A stretch of 20,061 nt of DNA. Source: CAZKXX01 sp964556705. GTDB lineage: Bacteria; Acidobacteriota; Terriglobia; UBA7540. The position numbers were made by a program, and so were the translations under genes. Location: positions 1-20,061 of the forward strand of contig CAZKXX010000073.1 in assembly GCA_964556705.1 (NCBI GenBank). The letters run 5' to 3'. The notes beneath the pieces were generated by a model that worked only from the letters and a program-made list of their open reading frames with translations, was not told where the DNA came from and searched no databases. Shown here in pieces: positions 15,721 to 20,061 of the stretch (its first letter is position 1; each line of letters starts with the position of its first letter).

Positions 15721-15735
15721 GCTCTCTTAGAGAGC
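15721..15735. promoter_or_regulatory. Perfect palindrome at the predicted 5' end of the TonB receptor mRNA
   Basis: GCTCTCT (15721-15727) and AGAGAGC (15729-15735) form a perfect inverted repeat around a single base. It falls at about +1 to +15 if the -10 at 15746-15741 is correct, so it could be an operator for a second regulator. As RNA it is too tight a hairpin to fold fully. Confidence 0.45.
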
Positions 15736-15740
15736 AGACC

Positions 15741-15794
15741 AGACTAGGCGACGGTCTTTAGGGACTGATGAAAGGAGTTTGAACATTCGGTTAC
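15741..15794 (-). promoter_or_regulatory. Pho-box-like promoter of the TonB receptor
   Basis: Minus-strand half-sites at exact 11-bp steps: GTAACC (15794-15789), TTCAAA (15783-15778), TTCATC (15772-15767) and CTAAAG (15761-15756). All have T at position 2 and A at position 4, as in the pstS and porin arrays. TAGTCT (15746-15741) follows after 9 bp, the same spacer as in the porin promoter. The last half-site is the weakest. Confidence 0.6.
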
Positions 15795-15871
15795 ACGCCC
15801 GGCCCTGGTGTAGAGATCGCCGCAGGCGTTTGCCCACCGGTTTCTTCGGCCCTCGGGGCGGTTCCAAATTC

Positions 15872-16330
15872 TTACTGGGAGGATTCCTTCAATGACATCA
15901 CCGGCTTGCGGTCCCTGGCGCGCCGGGCCGGGTGGGACGAAGCGTTCCAGCGGCGGAAAGCGTCGCCGGCGGCGCCGCCCAGCACGTATTCGAGCACGGA
16001 CGGTTCGAACGGCGGAGCGAGGAAGTCGTAGGCGCCGCCATCCAGCGCTTCGAGATAGAAGCGCACATCCACCTGGGCGGCTACGACGATGACGTTGATG
16101 GGCGATTCCGCCCGGCGCGCGAGCCCCACCACGTCTGACCAGGTGCCGTCGGAAAGCTGCGCGGCCGTGAGCACCACCTGCGGACCTTCGCAGCCCCACA
16201 GATGCGCCAGCGCCTCGCCGCAGGTCCGCGCCACGCGCGTCTCGACGCCCAGCTCTCCGAGCGCAACGCGCAGCGCCCCCCACGGGTCGGGCCGGTCGTG
16301 AACGAGCAGCGCCCGAATTTTCGGTTTCAT
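15872..16330 (-). CDS. Degenerate response-regulator receiver protein (pseudo-receiver)
   Basis: The protein has 152 residues from ATG 16330, which has AGGAGAGG upstream. The open frame continues to 16492, but that part is Arg-rich without features. It is a stand-alone receiver-like fold: KIRALLVHDRPDPWGALRVA, VETRVARTCGEALAHLW, PQVVLTAAQLSDGTWSDVVG, INVIVVAAQVDVRFYLEALD, GGAYDFLAPPFEP. The phospho-acceptor Asp is replaced by Thr (VVLTAAQ), the Thr/Ser after beta4 by Ala (VVVAAQ) and the conserved Lys by Pro (LAPPF). It therefore cannot be phosphorylated in the normal way. There is no DNA-binding domain; a short basic tail follows (HPARRARDRKP). Its place after phoB, phoR and the small membrane protein suggests a partner or modulator of this system, but that is inference. 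Confidence 0.75.
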   Translation of the reverse strand: MKPKIRALLVHDRPDPWGALRVALGELGVETRVARTCGEALAHLWGCEGPQVVLTAAQLSDGTWSDVVGLARRAESPINVIVVAAQVDVRFYLEALDGGAYDFLAPPFEPSVLEYVLGGAAGDAFRRWNASSHPARRARDRKPVMSLKESSQ

Positions 16331-16421
16331 GAGAAGTCCTCTCCTGGGCGTCGCGCCGGCTGACCTCTCTGCCTTCCCGTCGCCCCTGCGACGACCCCTT
16401 TCGATCGCTCCGCCGCAGCCT

Positions 16422-16643
16422 TCAGGCGAAGAAGTCGTGACTGCTCGGCCCGGCGGCCGGGAACTCCTCGTCACCTTCCCGCTCGCCTTCATCGCGGGGC
16501 AAGCGCTCGAGGAGAGACTGGAGAAGCGCCGTCTTCGGGTCGGACCTGCGCGGCCGATGCAGGCTCCAGAAAAGCAGTCCTGCGGCCGCGGCGACGATCG
16601 CCGCCAGCAGGATCGTCTCGTTCGCTAAGATCAGCGCTTTCAT
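16422..16643 (-). CDS. Small single-helix membrane protein downstream of phoR
   Basis: This 73-residue open frame starts at ATG 16643, 74 bp after the phoR stop. It encodes one strong transmembrane helix near residues 11-28 (LLAAIVAAAAGLLFWSL), then a basic stop-transfer (HRPRRSDPK) and a charged tail with many acidic residues (RLPRDEGEREGDEEFPAAGP). No recognisable ribosome site precedes it, and no family is recognised. The helix-plus-basic-border pattern and its position in the phoBR unit make it plausible; a chance frame in GC-rich DNA cannot be excluded. Confidence 0.45.
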   Translation of the reverse strand: MKALILANETILLAAIVAAAAGLLFWSLHRPRRSDPKTALLQSLLERLPRDEGEREGDEEFPAAGPSSHDFFA

Positions 16644-16717
16644 GGTCGAGTCGGAGGATGAATTGGCGAGATTGAAGAGGAATGAAGCGAGCGTGAATTC
16701 TCAGTTAAAGCGGAAAG

Positions 16718-18460
16718 CTAAGCGGCGGGAAGGAAAATCGTAAAGGTCGAGCCGCGACCCACCTGGCTTTCGACTTCGATCCGCCCGCCCTGCGCTTCGA
16801 CCAGGTGCTTGGCGATGGAAAGTCCCAGGCCCGTTCCTCCGACGGCGCGCGAGCGGGCGGCGTCGACGCGGTAGAAGCGCTCGAAGATTCTTGCCTGTTC
16901 TCCGCTGGGGATGCCGATGCCCGTGTCGGTCACGCTGAGGCGGACCCGCTTGTCCTCGACGCCGGCCCGGACCGTAATCGAGCCGCCCGCCGGCGTGTAC
17001 TGCACGGCGTTGTCGAGCAGATTTTGCAGCACCTCTTGCAGGCGGCGCGCGTCGGCGAGGACCCGCGGAATCTCCGGCGGACATTCCACCGTCAACGTCA
17101 GGTTTTTCGCCGCGGCTTTCAGGCGCGTCGTTTCGAGGCAGGGCTCGATCACGCCGGAGAGCGGCACCGGGGAGAGCTCCAGTCCCAGTTTGCCCGCTTC
17201 GATCTGCGAAAGGCGGAGCAAATCGTCGGTGAGCCGCCCCAGCCGCGTCGCGTGGTCGCGAATGATCTGGAGAAAACGCCGGCTGTTTTGCGCGTCTTCG
17301 AGCGCGCCGCCCAGCAGCGTTTCCGCGAACCCCTGAATCGCCGTCAGCGGCGTCTTCAATTCGTGCGAGACGTTCGCCACAAAGTCCCGCCGCACGCGTT
17401 CCAGGCGCCGCAGCTCGGAGATGTCGTGAAGGACGAGAACGACCCTGCGGCCGCCTTCCGTCGGAATCGGCGTCGCGGTGACCGAAAAGCTTCGCACCTG
17501 CGGCGCGCCGAACTCAACCTCGCCGGCGACCGTTTCCTCGCCCTCCTGGCTTTTCCGCACCATGCTCAGCAGGTCCGCCTGGCGCAGCACCTCGATCACG
17601 GACCGTCCTTCGCAGTTCGCTTCTTTCGCGCCCAGGGCGCGGCAGAACGCTTCATTGCAGAACGTCAGGCGCCCGTCCGCGCCGATCACGGCCACGCCCT
17701 CCACCATGCTGTGCAGGATGGCCGCCGAACGGCTCTGCTCGTCGCGAAGCGTGCGGATGGTCTCGTCAAGCCGGGCCGCGGTTTCATTGAGCGCGCGGGC
17801 CAGTTCCGCCAGCTCGTCGCCTTCCTTTTCAACCGGCAGCGCCCGGAAATCCCCGTCGGCGACGCGCCGCGAGAATTGTTTCAGCCGCTCCACGCGACGC
17901 GAGAAGGCCCGCGAGACGAGCAACGACGCCCCGCCCGCGATCAGCAGGATGACGATGGAAGGCAGCCACAACCGCCGGCGGTCTTCGGCCAGAGCCTGGT
18001 CAATCTGCGCGAGTGGATGAGCGAATCGAAAGACGACCGGATCCCCGGAAGGGGTCTCGCGGCGCAGCGCCAGGTAGAGAAGGTCCCTTTGCACCGTCGT
18101 GCTGTAGCGAACGGCGCGCCCCTCGCCGCTCGCCAGCGCCTGGCGGATTTCCGGGCGGTGCGCGTGGTTTTCCATCTGCGCGGGATCTTCGTCCGTGTCC
18201 GCCAGGACGCGCCCGTCGGCGGCGACCACCGTCACGCGAGCGCCGCTCCGCCCGGCCCACGCGGCCCATTCCTCCACGGCCGCCTCCGAGTGCGGCGGCC
18301 GGGCCAGAGCGATGCGCGCCACGGCCTCAAGCTGCTCGAAGCCCGCCTGAATGAAGTGCCCGCGCATGGCGTATTCGGCGTAGAAGTGCGCCGCCACCAG
18401 CGCCGCCAGCAGCAGAGCGACGTAGGCGAGGCCGAGCCGCCAGTACAGCCTAAGGCGCAC
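16718..18460 (-). CDS. phoR: Phosphate regulon sensor histidine kinase PhoR
   Basis: I prefer GTG 18460 (580 residues, 11-nt overlap with the phoB end); a TTG at 18493 would add 11 residues and a 44-nt overlap. From GTG: transmembrane helix about 7-26 (RLGLAYVALLLAALVAAHFY), extracytoplasmic Cache-like region (ARVTVVAADGRVLADTDEDP) to about 160, second helix about 166-185, HAMP (about 187-240), PAS (about 247-350, LHSMVEGVAVIGADGRLTFC), HisKA with phospho-acceptor H366 (FVANVSHELKTPLTAIQGFA) and a complete ATPase domain (NLLDNAVQYT, DTGIGIP, GGTGLGLSI). This HAMP-PAS-HisKA layout, with an extracytoplasmic domain, is that of Gram-positive-type PhoR. It phosphorylates PhoB under phosphate limitation, with control through Pst and PhoU. 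Confidence 0.93.
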   Translation of the reverse strand: MRLRLYWRLGLAYVALLLAALVAAHFYAEYAMRGHFIQAGFEQLEAVARIALARPPHSEAAVEEWAAWAGRSGARVTVVAADGRVLADTDEDPAQMENHAHRPEIRQALASGEGRAVRYSTTVQRDLLYLALRRETPSGDPVVFRFAHPLAQIDQALAEDRRRLWLPSIVILLIAGGASLLVSRAFSRRVERLKQFSRRVADGDFRALPVEKEGDELAELARALNETAARLDETIRTLRDEQSRSAAILHSMVEGVAVIGADGRLTFCNEAFCRALGAKEANCEGRSVIEVLRQADLLSMVRKSQEGEETVAGEVEFGAPQVRSFSVTATPIPTEGGRRVVLVLHDISELRRLERVRRDFVANVSHELKTPLTAIQGFAETLLGGALEDAQNSRRFLQIIRDHATRLGRLTDDLLRLSQIEAGKLGLELSPVPLSGVIEPCLETTRLKAAAKNLTLTVECPPEIPRVLADARRLQEVLQNLLDNAVQYTPAGGSITVRAGVEDKRVRLSVTDTGIGIPSGEQARIFERFYRVDAARSRAVGGTGLGLSIAKHLVEAQGGRIEVESQVGRGSTFTIFLPAA

Positions 18461-19169
18461 GGTGGCCTCGTGCCGGCGAAGCCGGCCCTTCAAACAGGTA
18501 GCCGGCGCCCCGCACGGTCTTCAAATGCACCGGGTTTTCCGGGTCCGCTTCGATCTTTTCGCGCAAGCGGCGGATATAGACGTCCACGCTGCGCGGCGTC
18601 ACAAAGCGCTCCGAGCCCCACACCGCGTCCAGCAACTGGTCGCGCGTGTACACGCGGTTCGGCCGCGACGCCAGAAAGTGCAGCAGGCGGAACTCCAGCG
18701 TGCTCAGCGTCAGGGGCCGGCCGCCGCGCGTCACTCGATAAGAGGAAGGGTCGATCACCAGCTCGCCGGCCTCGATGGTCTTCTGCGGCTCGTCCGAAGG
18801 TTCCGTGCGGCGCAGCAGCGCTTTCACCCGCGCCACCAGCTCGCGCGGGCTGAAAGGCTTCGTCACGTAATCGTCGGCGCCCACTTCCAGCCCGACCACG
18901 CGGTCCGCCTCCTCGCTGCGCGCCGTCAGCATCAGAATGGGCAGCCGGTTCAGGCTCTCATCGCGACGCACTTCGCGGCAGATTTCGAGGCCGGAAAGGT
19001 TCGGAAGCATCAGGTCGAGGATGAGCAGGTCCGGCGCGGACTTCTTGAGCTGCGCCAGGCCCGCCAGCCCGTCGCCGGTCGAGGCCACCTGGAAACCGTC
19101 CTTCTCCAGGTTGTACCGCACCAGCTCGACAATGTCCTTGTCGTCTTCGATGATGAAGATGCGTTTCAT
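18450..19169 (-). CDS. phoB: Phosphate regulon response regulator PhoB (OmpR family)
   Basis: This 239-residue protein starts at ATG 19169; a GTG four codons earlier is less likely because MKRIFIIEDDKDIVELVRYN begins at the canonical point. The receiver has acidic D9/D10, phospho-acceptor D52 (LLILDLMLPNLSG), T82 (LMLTAR) and K104 (VTKPFSP), all intact. The C-terminal winged helix carries SYRVTRGGRPLTLSTLEFRL, then LLHFLASRPNRVYTRDQLLD and RSVDVYIRRLREKIEADPEN, with the final VRGAGYLF. It should bind the three Pho-box-like arrays at 9782-9820, 11682-11720 and 15756-15794 once phosphorylated by PhoR. It overlaps phoR, so the two are co-transcribed. I see no Pho-box array before phoB itself, so autoregulation is not evident. 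Confidence 0.93.
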   Translation of the reverse strand: MKRIFIIEDDKDIVELVRYNLEKDGFQVASTGDGLAGLAQLKKSAPDLLILDLMLPNLSGLEICREVRRDESLNRLPILMLTARSEEADRVVGLEVGADDYVTKPFSPRELVARVKALLRRTEPSDEPQKTIEAGELVIDPSSYRVTRGGRPLTLSTLEFRLLHFLASRPNRVYTRDQLLDAVWGSERFVTPRSVDVYIRRLREKIEADPENPVHLKTVRGAGYLFEGPASPARGHRAP

Positions 19170-19312
19170 GCAAGGCCCCACACGGGACCGAATCCACCTT
19201 AGCGGAAATGAGGGGCGTTGAGCAAGCGAACGATGAACGATGAAGGAGGAACGATGAATGGGAAATGCAGAATTCAGAAGGCGCGGGGAGAGGGGAAAGG
19301 GAAAGTGTAAGG

Positions 19313-19333
19313 GGTGAAGGGTGAAGGGTGAAG
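19313..19333. repeat. Heptamer tandem repeat, GGTGAAG x3
   Basis: Three exact head-to-tail copies of GGTGAAG lie within a longer purine-rich tract (about 19290-19370). The 7-bp period resembles short tandemly repeated repetitive (STRR) heptamers of cyanobacteria, though the unit differs. Confidence 0.85.
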
Positions 19334-19339
19334 TCTGAA

Positions 19340-19367
19340 GTCAGAATTCAGAAGTCAGAATTCAGAA
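19340..19367. repeat. 14-bp tandem repeat x2
   Basis: GTCAGAATTCAGAA occurs twice in direct succession (19340-19353 and 19354-19367). The unit is itself two related heptamers (GTCAGAA, TTCAGAA). It continues the heptamer pattern of the preceding tract. Confidence 0.85.
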
Positions 19368-19433
19368 GGCAGCCAGCGGATCGCTAACGGCTGAAGGCTG
19401 GAAGCAGAGGGTAGAATCCAGAAGGCGCGGGCG

Positions 19434-19461
19434 GATTTTGGATTTCCGATTTTGGATTTGT
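19434..19461. repeat. 14-bp tandem repeat x2 (GATTTTGGATTT unit)
   Basis: GATTTTGGATTTCC (19434-19447) is followed directly by GATTTTGGATTTGT (19448-19461), 12 of 14 bases identical. This is again a multiple of seven and is much richer in A/T than the genes around it. Confidence 0.8.
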
Positions 19462-19670
19462 GATTGGGCGGGTTTCGAGTTTCTAATTTCGACTTTCGCT
19501 CTTGCAGTTTCGCTTTTCGCTAGTCCGAGTGGCCGACCCCTGACGTCTCATCCGCTGACGTCTGCCATCGTGAAATTGGAACCTTGAATCCCCGTATGCG
19601 GCGCGCGCCTGCGGCCCATCCCCGCGTCTGCCATCTGAAATCTTGAATCTGCAATTTCCCGCGGCCGCCC

Positions 19671-19734
19671 GCGAGCGAGACCTGACCCTGCGCCACACAG
19701 GGGCGGCACAACCATAGCCCCGCACTTCAGTGCG
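19671..19734. repeat. 64-bp direct repeat, copy 1
   Basis: This copy begins GCGAGCGAGACCTGACCCTG and ends CCCCGCACTTCAGTGCG. It matches 19934-19997 at 63 of 64 positions (A here and C there, at the 25th base). Its end contains the small palindrome CGCACTtcAGTGCG. A shared CTGGCGCAGAGC follows each copy at slightly different distance (19739 and 20008). Confidence 0.9.
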
Positions 19735-19764
19735 CTGGCTGGCGCAGAGCCTCGCCGTTTGAAG

Positions 19765-19838
19765 CTCCGCGGCTTTTCTGATTTTGTTACGTTCCGTCCT
19801 TGACAAGCCGCGGAGTGTCTGGAAAACGACACTCCGCG
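19765..19838. repeat. Two competing 11-bp inverted repeats
   Basis: CTCCGCGGCTT (19765-19775) is the exact reverse complement of AAGCCGCGGAG (19805-19815). The overlapping CGCGGAGTGTC (19809-19819) is the exact reverse complement of GACACTCCGCG (19828-19838), with an 8-nt loop. The central segment can pair with only one partner at a time. Confidence 0.85.
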
Positions 19839-19851
19839 CTACCCGCTCTCG

Positions 19852-19932
19852 GGCTGGCGCAGACCCTCCGCGTCTGCGTTTCCTTCTCACGAGCGCCTTC
19901 GGCGCGCAGACCTGACAAGGTCTGCGCCAGCC
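19852..19932. repeat. 14-bp inverted repeat with nested 9-bp hairpin
   Basis: GGCTGGCGCAGACC (19852-19865) is the exact reverse complement of GGTCTGCGCCAGCC (19919-19932). Inside it, GCGCAGACC (19904-19912) pairs with GGTCTGCGC (19919-19927) around a 6-nt loop. These are multiple copies of one GCGCAGACC-type word in both orientations, as expected of a dispersed repeat family. Confidence 0.85.
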
Positions 19933-19933
19933 G

Positions 19934-19997
19934 GCGAGCGAGACCTGACCCTGCGCCCCACAGGGGCGGCACAACCATAGCCCCGCACTTCAGTGCG
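19934..19997. repeat. 64-bp direct repeat, copy 2
   Basis: This is the second copy of the 19671-19734 element, 263 bp away, with one difference. Here the terminal palindrome is longer (CCCCGCACTtcAGTGCGGGG, 19981-20000), so copy 1 looks truncated just after its end. Confidence 0.9.
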
Positions 19998-20061
19998 GGG
20001 AAAGCCGCTGGCGCAGAGCGAAGCTCTGCGCGCCGAAGGGGCGATCCCAGGTTCAGACGGC

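Larger units (their letters stand above)
19170..20061. other. Non-coding, repeat-rich end region
   Basis: No open frame in these 892 bases has family features; the Arg- and Gly-rich frames are by-products of repeats. The first part (19220-19510) is made of short purine-rich tandem units and an AT-richer stretch. The second part (19670-20061) holds a 64-bp direct repeat and several strong inverted repeats. The phoB promoter must lie in the first 50-100 bases, but no clear -35/-10 pair is seen. Confidence 0.75.

Noticed and set aside
15744..16283. Minus-strand open frame of 179 codons
   Set aside because: It overlaps the pseudo-receiver gene in another frame, is Arg/Gly-rich and has no ribosome site; the receiver frame shows a real fold.
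16805..18853. Long plus-strand open frame (682 codons) over phoR and phoB
   Set aside because: It is antisense to clear kinase and regulator genes and has no domain of its own.
19222..19258. TTCATC words upstream of phoB as a possible Pho box
   Set aside because: They come from a simple CGATGAA repeat and are not spaced at 11 bp; no -10 element follows at the expected distance.
19483..19978. Minus-strand frames in the right-hand end region
   Set aside because: They share the same peptide words because of the 64-bp repeat, have no ribosome sites and run through hairpins.
19313..19997. CRISPR array
   Set aside because: The repeats are too few, irregular in length and directly adjacent or 263 bp apart; there are no equal spacers and no cas genes.

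Overview
The window looks like chromosomal DNA of an uncultured or little-studied member of the Acidobacteriota. The reasons are high GC content, two very large outer-membrane receptors with an N-terminal carboxypeptidase-like regulatory domain (Oar/CarboxypepD_reg type), a membrane protein with the N-terminal domain 'RFLEFVCEQ...YL.GTEVYERGPNFN...DPIVRV' that I associate with Acidobacteriota, and a membrane-anchored protein ending in YCF48-like repeats. This assignment is inference from protein families; no rRNA gene is present. A run of 10 Ns (15330-15339) shows the sequence comes from a scaffolded draft assembly.

Layout. At the left edge is the 5' part of a TonB-dependent receptor on the minus strand (1-1754), preceded by a perfect 12-bp LacI/GalR-type operator inside a promoter-like sequence. 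Two plus-strand genes of uncertain function follow (2486-3793 and 4001-4972). After a hairpin-rich convergent intergenic region (4973-5360), everything from 19169 down to 5361 is on the minus strand and forms a phosphate-starvation (Pho) cluster. In transcription order it is: phoB, phoR, a small one-helix membrane protein, a degenerate receiver protein, a large TonB-dependent receptor, a putative porin with a coiled-coil N-terminus, then pstS, pstC, pstA, pstB and phoU. The last 890 bp (19170-20061) contain no convincing gene and are built from short heptamer-based tandem repeats, a 64-bp direct repeat and several strong inverted repeats.

How it fits together. PhoR/PhoB should sense phosphate limitation together with PstSCAB and PhoU. 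Upstream of pstS, of the porin and of the TonB receptor I find the same arrangement: four 6-bp half-sites repeated every 11 bp in the direction of the gene. All 12 half-sites fit NTNANN, close to the TT(A/C/T)A(C/T)A half-site known for Bacillus PhoP and to the 11-bp periodicity of PhoB boxes. A -10-like hexamer follows each array by 8-9 bp. This points to a phosphate-starvation uptake route that pairs the high-affinity Pst ABC transporter with two outer-membrane proteins, one of them a TonB-dependent receptor of unknown substrate.

Other notable points are a dispersed-repeat fragment (dRS3-like palindrome) translated in frame inside the porin, a receiver protein lacking the phospho-acceptor Asp, the Thr/Ser and the Lys, tandem hairpins between pstS and pstC, and a strong intrinsic terminator after the TonB receptor gene.
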